From: a virus
Virus record (IMG/VR): IMGVR_UViG_3300044712_000992
Coordinates: 1 to 23,549 of that record
Direction: 5' to 3' (one strand)
Length of the DNA stretch: 23,549 bases
In this document: positions 6,014 through 13,754 of the stretch, piece after piece
Numbering within the stretch: position 1 is the stretch's first letter
Layout: each line of letters begins with the position of its first letter
The notes under the pieces: generated by a model
Told to the model about the DNA's origin: nothing
The model's database searches: none
Seen by the model: the letters and a program-made list of their open reading frames with translations, nothing else
Translations under genes and position numbers: made by a program

Positions 6014-6316
6014 ATGGAAAAGTGGGCAGATTATGTAATTACTTGCGTTACCTATGATAAGGACCATGAAAGGATAATTTCTTGTGGTGTCCGAGTTGAT
6101 AATGGAGATACCATAGGACCTGAAGTAAAACAAGACAGAGAAACAATTGCAAAAAATCTTGAAAAATTTACATACATTACAGCTTACGAAGGTGAAGAGA
6201 ATAAATGGAAAAAAGGTGACACAGTTATTAAATATAAAATTGATGATACGTATTTCATTCGAACTGATGGGAACAAAGTAAAATCAGATAATCTCGGAAA
6301 ATTACCCGAATGCTAG
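6014..6316 (+). CDS. DUF3892 domain protein (100 aa)
   Basis: TAGGAGG lies upstream of the ATG. The whole protein matches the DUF3892 pattern as I know it. It opens ADYVITCVTYDKDHERI, then VRVDNGDTIG, a helix with an Ala/Lys/Asn pattern, FTYITAYEG, KWKKGDTVIKY, and closes TYFIRTDGNKVKSDNLGKLPEC. The family has no firmly established function. It is the last gene before a bidirectional terminator. Its A+T content is clearly higher than that of the preceding nuclease gene, so it may have been acquired separately. Confidence 0.75.
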   Translation: MEKWADYVITCVTYDKDHERIISCGVRVDNGDTIGPEVKQDRETIAKNLEKFTYITAYEGEENKWKKGDTVIKYKIDDTYFIRTDGNKVKSDNLGKLPEC

Positions 6317-6348
6317 TTTGCTTCCCATAACTGCGCTTATCACAACCA

Positions 6349-6376
6349 AAAAGACCGCCTTTTCTGACGGTCTTTT
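6349..6376. terminator. Bidirectional intrinsic terminator
   Basis: AAAAGACCG (6349-6357) pairs exactly with CGGTCTTTT (6368-6376) around a ten-base loop. A-rich and T-rich flanks make it work both ways, ending the repressor operon and any leftward transcript of the 6436-6639 gene. Confidence 0.85.
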
Positions 6377-6385
6377 GAATTTATC

Positions 6386-6433
6386 CAAAAAATGGTTTTC
6401 TTCGCGCACTTTGCGCCTTCGCGTGAGATAAGG
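6386..6433. repeat. Copy 2 of dispersed 'GGTTTTCTTCGCG' repeat
   Basis: It reads AAAAAATGGTTTTCTTCGCG followed by CACTTTGCGCCTTCGCGTGA. It abuts the terminator and runs to the stop of the small minus-strand gene. Confidence 0.7.
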
Positions 6434-6435
6434 TT

Positions 6436-6639
6436 TTATCCCTCTTCCTCAACCAGCTCCGCATCCTTCCCAAAGATCTCTCGCACCTTCTTCCGAGCAT
6501 CATCAAGATCGATCGCCAGCGTCGAAATAGACGTAAACCCATACCGAAAGCTGATCACATACTGCTCTTTTCGCACCTCAGAAGGTGAATAACTCACCCT
6601 CGCCCCTCGCCCATTTTCATCAGCATAAGTATAGTTCAT
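6436..6639 (-). CDS. Small acidic protein of unknown function (67 aa)
   Basis: Not recognised. It is an ORF between two host-like repeats and two terminators, so it is an isolated unit rather than part of the late operon. The N-terminal half looks strand-rich (NYTYADENGRGARVSYS, EQYVISFRYGFTSISTLAID). The second half is a helix (LDDARKKVREIFGKD) with an acidic tail. Only a weak ribosome-binding site is seen. The upstream A+T-rich TTTATAAAATAGAG could hold a -10. A moron-type gene is possible. Confidence 0.4.
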   Translation of the reverse strand: MNYTYADENGRGARVSYSPSEVRKEQYVISFRYGFTSISTLAIDLDDARKKVREIFGKDAELVEEEG

Positions 6640-6663
6640 GCGTTCTATTTTACTCTATTTTAT

Positions 6664-6905
6664 AAAAAAGGTTTTCTTCGCGCACTTCGCGCCTCGCGGT
6701 CTTTGCGCCCCCTTGTGGGGTCGCGTGAGAAAAAAAAACTAAAAGACCGCCGTATCCTGGCGGTCTTCACTATCCCCCTAATGGTTTTGATTTTCTTTCA
6801 AAGGTTTTCTTCGCGGTCTTCGCGCCTTCGCGTGATAAAGGTTTTGACCTTCCCTCCGCCCCTCTGCGCCTCGCGGTCTTTGCGCCCCCTTGTGGGGCTG
6901 TGTGA
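6664..6905. repeat. Copies 3-5 of the 'CTTCGCG' repeat family
   Basis: Three copies lie at about 6664-6740, 6799-6840 and 6861-6905. Copies 3 and 5 also share GCGCCTCGCGGTCTTTGCGC followed by CCCCTTGTGGGG. The late-operon terminator is embedded between copies 3 and 4. There is no coding sequence on either strand that I trust. Confidence 0.7.
6733..6767 (-). terminator. Late-operon intrinsic terminator
   Basis: On the minus strand AAGACCGCC and GGCGGTCTT pair perfectly (6743-6767, seven-base loop) and are followed by TTAG and a run of nine T. It lies about 150 bases after the endolysin stop and shares the GACCG stem core with the terminator at 6349-6376. Confidence 0.85.
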
Positions 6906-6919
6906 GTCGCTCTTCGCTC

Positions 6920-7900
6920 TTACCTCACCTCAGCCAACTGCTGACTCCCAAACTGCGCGCAGATCCACCCTTCGCTCACCTTCACCCAGGTGTTCTTCAG
7001 CTCCTGCGCTGAATCCAGCACCTGCCGTTTTTGCTTGTAGGCCAGGGTGCCAATTTGGTTGTTCCCCTGCACGGGTGCAGATCGTACCTTCACCCCCGCG
7101 CCGATCGTAACCGTCACGTACTTCACAGCCGCAGCCACCAACACCGGTTCATCTTCGTACACAGGCGCTGATGTCTCACTGCTCGCCCAATCCGCATCGA
7201 TGGCCACATTCAGATCGAACGGATCCCCTTCAAGACCCATTGCACGACCGTCAGACGTGCCATTGTCATCAATATCCCCGTCTGATGCGTACTGCAGCAG
7301 GTCAAATGGCCCCGTCCACTTCCACGCCTTGAGCACCGCCCGGATCTGCTCAATGGTCACATTTCGGTTGTACCAGCTAAACCACAGCGGGCGGCACCGG
7401 TGCGAGTACCCAAACACGAACAGATAGCCCTGGTTGGTGTAAATGCCCGTCACCTGCCCGGTCAGTTTATCCAACTCCTGCAAAAAAGCATTGATGATCA
7501 CGCCCACCTCTGATTTATTCGCGTCCGTGATCGCTGCCAGGCTCGAATTTTCCACGTCCAGGTAAATGCGCTTGAAGTTCTTCCCCTTGATGATCTCGTA
7601 CACCGCCCGCGCCTGGCGCTTGCCCCACTCAGCCGGCGATGTCTTCATCCAGGGCAATTTGTGTGAGTAGAAATCCAAATAGGGGTACAGCAAGATCGTG
7701 AGACCCCACTTCACCGCCTCAGCGTAATATCGCTCGAAATCCTCATCTTTTACCACCCCCACCGATGTGCGGATGCCCACAAAAGAGAAGCCGCGCTCTA
7801 CCAGCCTGTCAAAAATGGGGAAATAAGCCGTTTCGTTGTTGTCGTTCCACTTTGAAACGTCAAATCCCTTGCGTTTCAGATGATCTTTATAAGTAGTCAT
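6920..7900 (-). CDS. Endolysin: GH25-type muramidase with C-terminal SH3-like domain (326 aa)
   Basis: I choose the ATG at 7898-7900, preceded by GGTGA at about six bases; an upstream in-frame TTG is less likely. Residues about 10-240 are a glycoside hydrolase 25 barrel. D14 lies in FDVSKW, D115 and E117 in YLDVENS (the catalytic acidic pair of the family) and D229 in FDLNVAIDAD. The substrate-side motif LLQYASDG near residue 201 fits. Residues about 258-318 form a bacterial SH3-type wall-binding domain (VTIGAGVKVRSAP ... WVKVSEGWICAQ). It cleaves peptidoglycan glycan strands at the end of the lytic cycle. It is the last late gene. There is no signal peptide, so a holin should exist, but none is seen nearby. 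Confidence 0.85.
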   Translation of the reverse strand: MTTYKDHLKRKGFDVSKWNDNNETAYFPIFDRLVERGFSFVGIRTSVGVVKDEDFERYYAEAVKWGLTILLYPYLDFYSHKLPWMKTSPAEWGKRQARAVYEIIKGKNFKRIYLDVENSSLAAITDANKSEVGVIINAFLQELDKLTGQVTGIYTNQGYLFVFGYSHRCRPLWFSWYNRNVTIEQIRAVLKAWKWTGPFDLLQYASDGDIDDNGTSDGRAMGLEGDPFDLNVAIDADWASSETSAPVYEDEPVLVAAAVKYVTVTIGAGVKVRSAPVQGNNQIGTLAYKQKRQVLDSAQELKNTWVKVSEGWICAQFGSQQLAEVR

Positions 7901-7917
7901 TTTTTTCACCAATAAGA

Positions 7918-7933
7918 TTTACTTTAAAGTAAA
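7918..7933. promoter_or_regulatory. Perfect 16-bp palindrome before the endolysin gene
   Basis: TTTACTTTAAAGTAAA is exactly self-complementary. It lies between the stop of the fibre-like gene and the endolysin start. It could bind a dimeric regulator or fold as a short A+T-rich hairpin. Confidence 0.5.
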
Positions 7934-7934
7934 G

Positions 7935-9011
7935 TTACGAACCCTTCAGCGCCATCGCGCTGTAAAAGCCATACGTGCTGGCCCCGGTGGCTCCCATCGA
8001 TGTAGTTCCCGCTGCCCCTGGCTTGATCGTTACCAGCAATTGTGGAACCTTGCTCACATCATTGCGGATGATCGTTTGCCCGGCATTGGGCGTCCATACC
8101 GTGGTCACGTTGGTGCATAGTACATCAAGTACCAGGTCAGATAGAATGGAATCAGGGTTCAAAGAGGTGGAGGTCGCTGAGTTCATGCTCGCCCCAACTC
8201 TCGTGCGTGCAATACTGGCCATTGACCCCACAAATCCAAACGCCACCGCATTGATCTCTGCCGAGGCCGGCGCGGTGATGGAGAGTGTCTTGGCGGCCCC
8301 GATGGTTGGCAATCTCAACACGGCAAAACCGCTACCATAATAGCTGCTGCCCACACTCCCTTCAGCCGCATAGATGGTCATGGCCGTGCCATCAAAGGTC
8401 ATCGCAGTCGGCAGCCCCGTTGTGCTTGCTTTCTTGCTGGCAAAAGCCACCACCAGTAGGTCCGTACCGCTCGGCACCGTCACAGAGGTGGTAAAGGATG
8501 CCGTCCCGATCACCGGCGTGGCGCTTCCCAGCAACTGCAGCAGGGCGTTCGATGTGTAATGCACCACGCTCAGCCGCGCCGTCACCGTGCCCGTGGCACC
8601 AGTAAAAGCCGTCATTGCCACCCCAATGGCCCCAAACGCTGGCCGCTGGGTGCTGCCAGAGTCTTTGGCATAGCCGGCCGTATCAGATGCGATCAGCCAG
8701 TTCCCCCGCACCACGTTACCAGAAACTTTTACCGTGTGCAGCCCAAAGGTTGATAAATACCCGGATGCCCCCGCCGCAATGCTCGGACTGACCACCACAC
8801 CGATCACAGATGGATCACCCGCCAATGTGGTGCGTTTGAACCCATTGTCCACAGAGGCATCAAACACACACACGGATCCTTCATCCACAAGTACGCCGCT
8901 GTTGTTCACCAAATAATCAAACCGGCTCAGCGCATCCAACCGCAGATTGTTGTATTGGCTGGCATCGGTCTGCACCCCGTTCGAGATTGTTTCGCTTTTT
9001 GGGTAGCTCAT
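7935..9011 (-). CDS. Tail fibre or receptor-binding-like structural protein (358 aa)
   Basis: It starts one base inside the previous stop (TAATG). Residues about 1-150 resemble small phage decoration or spike modules, rich in Gly/Ala/Ser/Val strands: VVVSPSIAAGASGYLST, VSGNVVRGNWLIASD, GAIGVAMTAFTGATGTVTARL. Residues about 165-358 form a second beta-rich domain (FTTSVTVPSGTDLLVVAFAS, TAMTFDGTAMTIYAAEGS, ALKGS end), probably a beta-sandwich. There are no catalytic residues. Its place after the tail hub and before the endolysin suggests a distal tail component. Receptor binding is inference. Confidence 0.6.
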   Translation of the reverse strand: MSYPKSETISNGVQTDASQYNNLRLDALSRFDYLVNNSGVLVDEGSVCVFDASVDNGFKRTTLAGDPSVIGVVVSPSIAAGASGYLSTFGLHTVKVSGNVVRGNWLIASDTAGYAKDSGSTQRPAFGAIGVAMTAFTGATGTVTARLSVVHYTSNALLQLLGSATPVIGTASFTTSVTVPSGTDLLVVAFASKKASTTGLPTAMTFDGTAMTIYAAEGSVGSSYYGSGFAVLRLPTIGAAKTLSITAPASAEINAVAFGFVGSMASIARTRVGASMNSATSTSLNPDSILSDLVLDVLCTNVTTVWTPNAGQTIIRNDVSKVPQLLVTIKPGAAGTTSMGATGASTYGFYSAMALKGS

Positions 9012-9544
9012 TATTTCACCTCCATCGAATGCTGCACGGTCAGGTCAGCAGTCCCGCCGCTGTTATCCTTATCCAATAAGAACCGGCACACCAGGATCCC
9101 AGAGTTCGCCACAGCAGAAGCAGCCGCCCCGCCAAAGATGCCACCCTCTCGAATGTGAAAACTGCACTCGCTCTTCAGTAAAAACAGGGTGGAATACACA
9201 AACGTGTCCCCCTGGTAGCATTCTGTCATTGTCTTGCGGATTACTTCGGCGCCTAGCGCCTCGTCAGAAAGATTGGGGTCAGCGCTCCCCGTCCCGATAG
9301 CCAAATAAGCAAAGCCAACTGCCTCTTCCCCGCTTAGCCGCTGAGCCATAAATTGCTTTCCTACTGTGGTCACCAGGTTGTGCGTTTTATGCACATACTC
9401 AAGACCGCCCAATCCCTCGGCCAGAGCCATGGCTTCACGCAGGCTGCGCCCACTGGCCATTAAAGAACCTAACAATCCAGGCTTCCACCCCTTGACCTCA
9501 ACTCTTCCCGTAACAGTTACATTTACATAAATAAAATCATTCAC
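9011..9544 (-). CDS. Tail fibre/baseplate-associated protein (177 aa, GTG start)
   Basis: GAGGG lies just upstream of the GTG start at 9544. Residues about 55-170 follow a pattern seen in phage tail-fibre attachment proteins. A helix LVTTVGKQFMAQRL is followed by YLAIGTGSADPNLSDEALGAEVIRK, then strands ending FHIREGGIFGGAAA and ILVCRFLLDKD. It lies between the large tail hub gene and the fibre-like gene, so it may link the two. The N-terminal 50 residues are unrecognised. It overlaps the next gene by one base, indicating coupled translation. Confidence 0.6.
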   Translation of the reverse strand: MNDFIYVNVTVTGRVEVKGWKPGLLGSLMASGRSLREAMALAEGLGGLEYVHKTHNLVTTVGKQFMAQRLSGEEAVGFAYLAIGTGSADPNLSDEALGAEVIRKTMTECYQGDTFVYSTLFLLKSECSFHIREGGIFGGAAASAVANSGILVCRFLLDKDNSGGTADLTVQHSMEVK

Positions 9545-9552
9545 TTTGCCCT

Positions 9553-11559
9553 CTATCCCCAGGTGGAATAACCCCAGTCAGCAGAACCCCAGTTATAAGG
9601 ACCGTTACTTTCGCTCACACTTACGGTCCCTTTGTTCAAATACACCTTATCCAACGCATCCAATATCTGATTGATCACCTGGTCGTCATTGATATCCGCA
9701 TTGCTTATCTGCGAGGCCCGCTTCAGCCGCATCCACAAGGTCACCAGGTCAGCGTCGATTGCCCCCACCTCAACATCAGCCTCCACGAACCCGGCAATGC
9801 CAATGTTGCTGGTAACCCGGTTGATCAGGTAATCGCCGTCCACGCCCCGGTGCGGCATGTGAATCGCGATGTTTTGCCCAGCTCTCAACCCCGGCCGGCG
9901 TACCTTGAAGCTGATGGTCTGCCTGGTCAATGCGTTCTGGGCCAGTTCCGTGCTGGCACGTATCACCGCCACCCGTGGATCCACAATGCTGGTATCCGTG
10001 ATCACGGCCTTCAACCACTTGCCGTACAGCTCATAGCTCGTTTGGTTTCTCACAATGACGTGCACGGGTTTTTCTTCCCGCCCATCGATCTCAATGCCAT
10101 TGGTCAAAGTCGGCCAGAAGGTTTCCTGTTCCAGGTGAGAATCACTGTCAAAATAGAGCACCTCATCCCGCCCCTCAAGCATATCGCTATTCCCCGTCTT
10201 GACTGTCAGGGTGGTCCACACAGGCATATTTACCCGCGTTGAGGTTGAATTGTGCGCCGTGCCCGTCCAGGCATACCCGGTTCCCAGCGTGCCGTCGCAG
10301 TAGGCCGATGGCCAGGCCAGTTTCTCAGCCTGCACCGCATCATAGTAGGCTACCGTGGTGCCATCGTTGGCATTGTTATACAGCTCAACCCGCACGCTCA
10401 AGGTCGTTCCCGTGCTGTTGTAGTATCCAGCTGTCACCAGTTCCCACTCAGAGGTTTTGCGGTTGTAGCATTCCCCCCGGTTCACCCCGTTGCCAATGTC
10501 CCAGATCACCACGGCCGCCTTACCAGCCGTCCCGCACCACACCCTGGACTGCACCGTCAGCGTTTCACCCGGTGCCAGTGAGATCGCCTGACCCTGCAGC
10601 ACGGTCACCGCCGTCCCCGCTTTCACCTTCAAACTTTTGGTCCCAACAGAGAACTTGGTAGCGTCCTGTGTCCAGGTTCCCCCTGTTCCGGCCTGGTATT
10701 GCGTCCACCCATCCGTGATGTTGGTCTCAAAGCTGGGGTTTACGATCAGATTGGTGGTCGGCCCGCCGTCATTTCGCCGTACAGCGATCTTGCTCGCCCC
10801 TTCCCACGCCCTGTACCGCCTGCTCAAATAGATGATCGTGTTGTAACCGATCTGCGTGGCAGGGAAGGTAGCATTCACCGAAAGCGCCTTTCCTCCCACC
10901 ACTTCAACGATGTTCACCACCGCCCCCGCATCGTTATCAATGGAGAAGTTCTCACACAGGCAATTAGCCGTGTCGGTTGGGTCATTCGTCACCCCAAACG
11001 GCGCTTCGCTCTGGGCGCTGCCAAAATAATGCAGGCATTTGTCGTAATCCACATACCAGTACGCGCCGCTCTGCTCACACAACCACGTGATCACATCCCG
11101 CACGGATCGCAAATTGAACACCGCCCTCGGGATCGACCGCACCGCGGTCACGCAGCTCGAAAAGTCATAATCGGCCAGGTCAGGGCAGGCAGCCCACACA
11201 GCGGCCAGCATTTCCTTGTCGCTCATGTCGGTGTATTCAGCTTGGATATACACCTTGCCCAGGTACGCCCCATAATCAGAGGCTCCGATCACCGCCCGGT
11301 TCTTTGTCAGTTTTGTGTCAGGCTGCATGTTGGGGTTGATGGCATAGCCCCCGAACTGCTTATCCGCACCATCAAGGATCTGCACATCTTCCCACCCGAT
11401 GATCCCCAGCCCGCCCGCGTCCTTCAGTGCCAGCGTGGCAGTATCCAGTTCTTCATTCAGCGCACTTACCACCTGGATGGGACCTTCAGCCAGATTGATC
11501 TTATCGGTCACATCTGCGCCGTCAAATAAAACCTGTAAAGACTCAACTGTCTCGCTCAT
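9553..11559 (-). CDS. Tail hub/tip protein with inserted carbohydrate-binding-like domain (668 aa)
   Basis: It follows the tape measure, the usual place for distal tail and hub proteins. Residues about 1-260 look like a hub core (FGGYAINPNMQPDTKLTKNR, SVRDVITWLCEQSGAYWYVDYD). Residues about 269-445 form a separate beta-sandwich opening NLIVNPSFETNITDGWTQ and closing PSAYCDGTLGTGYAWTGTAH. That signature is typical of carbohydrate-binding modules fused to phage tail proteins. After about 450 the core resumes (TSYELYGKWLKAVI, LRAGQNIAIHMPHRGVDGDYLI). The C-terminus after about 615 is helical, then Gly/Trp/Ser-rich (YNWGSADWGYSTWG). Role: tail tip assembly and probably glycan recognition. Confidence 0.7.
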   Translation of the reverse strand: MSETVESLQVLFDGADVTDKINLAEGPIQVVSALNEELDTATLALKDAGGLGIIGWEDVQILDGADKQFGGYAINPNMQPDTKLTKNRAVIGASDYGAYLGKVYIQAEYTDMSDKEMLAAVWAACPDLADYDFSSCVTAVRSIPRAVFNLRSVRDVITWLCEQSGAYWYVDYDKCLHYFGSAQSEAPFGVTNDPTDTANCLCENFSIDNDAGAVVNIVEVVGGKALSVNATFPATQIGYNTIIYLSRRYRAWEGASKIAVRRNDGGPTTNLIVNPSFETNITDGWTQYQAGTGGTWTQDATKFSVGTKSLKVKAGTAVTVLQGQAISLAPGETLTVQSRVWCGTAGKAAVVIWDIGNGVNRGECYNRKTSEWELVTAGYYNSTGTTLSVRVELYNNANDGTTVAYYDAVQAEKLAWPSAYCDGTLGTGYAWTGTAHNSTSTRVNMPVWTTLTVKTGNSDMLEGRDEVLYFDSDSHLEQETFWPTLTNGIEIDGREEKPVHVIVRNQTSYELYGKWLKAVITDTSIVDPRVAVIRASTELAQNALTRQTISFKVRRPGLRAGQNIAIHMPHRGVDGDYLINRVTSNIGIAGFVEADVEVGAIDADLVTLWMRLKRASQISNADINDDQVINQILDALDKVYLNKGTVSVSESNGPYNWGSADWGYSTWG

Positions 11560-11561
11560 CT

Positions 11562-13475
11562 CTACCGTACCTGTAATTTCATCTGTGATACGAGAATGTT
11601 CTTCACCTCAACCGCAACCGACCGCGCATCATTCGCCCCATTGATCTCAAAATGGTTCTGGATGATCACGTCACCGCCGCGCCCACCACCTTGCCCGCCA
11701 AACATCTTGCCGATCTGTACCAGGTCATCATGCGGGATGATGTACCCGTCGCTCGCAGAAGAAAAGTATTCAATGCCCTTTTCACCCGTAAAGCCAGATT
11801 GCCCGGCATAAGTAAACCCACCAGCCGCCCACCAGTGCCACTTACCAGAATTGTCATAGTACCCATTCGTCCCGTTCTGGTGCGCTTCCCCAGCATGGCC
11901 GGCATCTACGTTTGTTCCTGTGGAAGTTGTTGGCGCGGTTGGTGTGTTTCCCGTGCTCCAGTTCGTGCCTGGGTTGCCATAGGTTTCATAATAGGTCTTG
12001 TATTTGAAGACTTTCTCGCTGGGAAGTCCCAAAATGGCAAGCTGCCCTTTATAGATCGCATCCAACGCAGCCTTGAATTCCCAGGTTGATTCTGTGGTAT
12101 CGATCAAACCATCCTGGTTCTTGTCAAATTTATCGATCACTTCCAGGGTAGATTTTGAAACGGCATAATCCTGCTCACTGATCAGGCCCATATTTCTGGC
12201 AAGGTCCAAAGCAGATCCGGCATCCAATTTGGCGGCCACTTGTTGGTAGATAAGCTGGGCCGTGGTTTTCTTCAACTGTTCTTCGGCTTCCCGCTGTTTG
12301 GTTGTATTTTCCTCGGTTGAACCGGTCAGATTTTGGATTGTTTCAAGGTACTGATCTTGAGCATCCTTCAAGGTGCCAGCAAGGCCGGCTTTTACCGCAG
12401 CCAACGCATCCGCCTCATCCAATAACTGCACATTGAATTTGCCAATTTCAGGGTGAGCGCTCATATAGGCAGCGGCCGCAGCTTCCAACTGTTGCCCGTA
12501 AGCATCCCAACCATCGCGCAGATGGATAAGTTCATCAACCTGCTCCTGGCTTAGTTCTTTCCCGTCGCGAAAATACGCAAGCACAACCTGCCCATTTCTC
12601 GATACACCTTGTTGGCTGATGCCAAGTTCTTCATATACGCTTTTTAGCGTTCGGCTTGTTTGGATGGCTTTTGTCTCATTGTTGTAGTAATTGGTCCAGA
12701 AGCGGTTCCAATCACTGCTGCTTTTCAACAGATCACGCCCAACTTCGGCATTGTAGCGATCCTGGGCAGCCTTCAATTGGTCATACCCATCGCTGGCTTC
12801 GGCCATCTTCTCTGCAGCATCGCCGTATTCTTTTTGCAATTCCTGCAAGATCAACTTTTGGTAGCCAAGTACATCGCCGCTCTCGATCAGTTTCTTGGCC
12901 AGGTCAACCTGATCACTGCCAAAAGAAACGCCCACCTTCTTGGCCGCGCTCATGGCCGTCGATACAGCCCCCACATCCCCTGCCTGCACGTTCAACAACT
13001 TGCTGACCAACGTCACAGAGCTGGTAAGGTCCTTATCCAGCACCTTGCTCAGATTGATGGCAGCATTCATGGCCGTTGGGAAAACATACTTCCCAATGTT
13101 GGTGAAAGTAAGCATTACCGCTTCGCCGCTCACGATCACATCATCTTGGATGCCCGTGCTCTTGGAAAGTGCTTCAGAATACTTGTTCAGTTGTTCTTCA
13201 GAAAGGCCAACCGCATAATTGGTAGATTCAAGGATCGCATTTCGCTTTGCCTCAGCCACAGCAGAATCATTCGCCGCTGCCTCAGCCGTTTTCAGGTAAT
13301 CCACCAGCTTTTTACCGATCGCTACAGTGGCAGTGATCGCCCCGGCGTAAGACAAGCTCAACCCGGTAACGCTCTGAAAACCCTTGCCGATTTCCTTCAG
13401 CGCCGATTTGGTATCCTTGTCCCCCATACCCTTTTTGATCGTTTGGATAATAATGTTGATCACTGAATCAGCCAT
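11562..13475 (-). CDS. Tape measure protein (637 aa)
   Basis: It has the composition and position of a tape measure protein. The N-terminal helices run from residue 1, with a hydrophobic stretch at about 37-62 (LSLSYAGAITATVAIGKKLVDYL). Long Ala/Lys/Glu helices extend to about residue 440, and a Gly-rich tail ends in an IIQNHFEINGAND strand pattern. It lies directly downstream of the tail chaperone pair. At about 0.15 nm per residue it predicts a tail of roughly 95 nm (inference). Oddly, residues 451-462 read DKNQDGLIDTTE, a perfect EF-hand calcium-loop pattern. The 5' flank to the chaperone gene is a 280-base host-like repeat region. Confidence 0.85.
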   Translation of the reverse strand: MADSVINIIIQTIKKGMGDKDTKSALKEIGKGFQSVTGLSLSYAGAITATVAIGKKLVDYLKTAEAAANDSAVAEAKRNAILESTNYAVGLSEEQLNKYSEALSKSTGIQDDVIVSGEAVMLTFTNIGKYVFPTAMNAAINLSKVLDKDLTSSVTLVSKLLNVQAGDVGAVSTAMSAAKKVGVSFGSDQVDLAKKLIESGDVLGYQKLILQELQKEYGDAAEKMAEASDGYDQLKAAQDRYNAEVGRDLLKSSSDWNRFWTNYYNNETKAIQTSRTLKSVYEELGISQQGVSRNGQVVLAYFRDGKELSQEQVDELIHLRDGWDAYGQQLEAAAAAYMSAHPEIGKFNVQLLDEADALAAVKAGLAGTLKDAQDQYLETIQNLTGSTEENTTKQREAEEQLKKTTAQLIYQQVAAKLDAGSALDLARNMGLISEQDYAVSKSTLEVIDKFDKNQDGLIDTTESTWEFKAALDAIYKGQLAILGLPSEKVFKYKTYYETYGNPGTNWSTGNTPTAPTTSTGTNVDAGHAGEAHQNGTNGYYDNSGKWHWWAAGGFTYAGQSGFTGEKGIEYFSSASDGYIIPHDDLVQIGKMFGGQGGGRGGDVIIQNHFEINGANDARSVAVEVKNILVSQMKLQVR

Positions 13476-13515
13476 CTCTGCACCTGTAAAAGAACCAATA
13501 AAAATCGTTCTGTTC

Positions 13516-13740
13516 TGTCATCGCGAGGAGCGTAGCGACGAAGCGATCTCCTTCCGTCCTACATACCCCACCGCCTACTTACCCCACCGCACTTGCCTGT
13601 CATTGCGAGGAGCGCAGCGACGAAGCAATCCCCGCGATGCCTACATACCCCACCGCCCACCAGGCACCCCACCGCCCACCAGGCACCCCACCGCCTGTCA
13701 TTGCGAGGAGGGCAAAGCCCGACGCGGCAATCCCCGCACC
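13516..13740. repeat. Three copies of the 'GTCATTGCGAGGAGCG' repeat with tandem spacer, inside the tail operon
   Basis: Copies at 13516-13551, 13598-13641 and 13696-13740 share TGTCATTGCGAGGAGCG then CAGCGACGAAGCAATCCC, with small changes; copy 3 has a variant centre, GGCAAAGCCCGACGCGG. Between copies 2 and 3 a 19-base unit (ACCGCCCACCAGGCACCCC) repeats twice, and TACATACCCCACCGCC occurs twice. This chromosomal repeat type is common in Chloroflexota and some other bacteria. Its presence between the chaperone and tape measure genes is unusual for a phage. Confidence 0.8.
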
Positions 13741-13754
13741 GCATCCATACCCTG

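Noticed and set aside
10699-11529. 276-aa plus-strand ORF
   Set aside because: It is antisense to the tail hub gene, with no recognisable domain or ribosome-binding site.
12660-13466. 268-aa plus-strand ORF
   Set aside because: It is antisense to the tape measure. Composition (many His, Arg, Ile) and lack of a start signal mark it as a shadow frame.
13516-13740. Possible CRISPR array
   Set aside because: Repeat copies differ in length and sequence, spacers are themselves repetitive and no cas gene is near.
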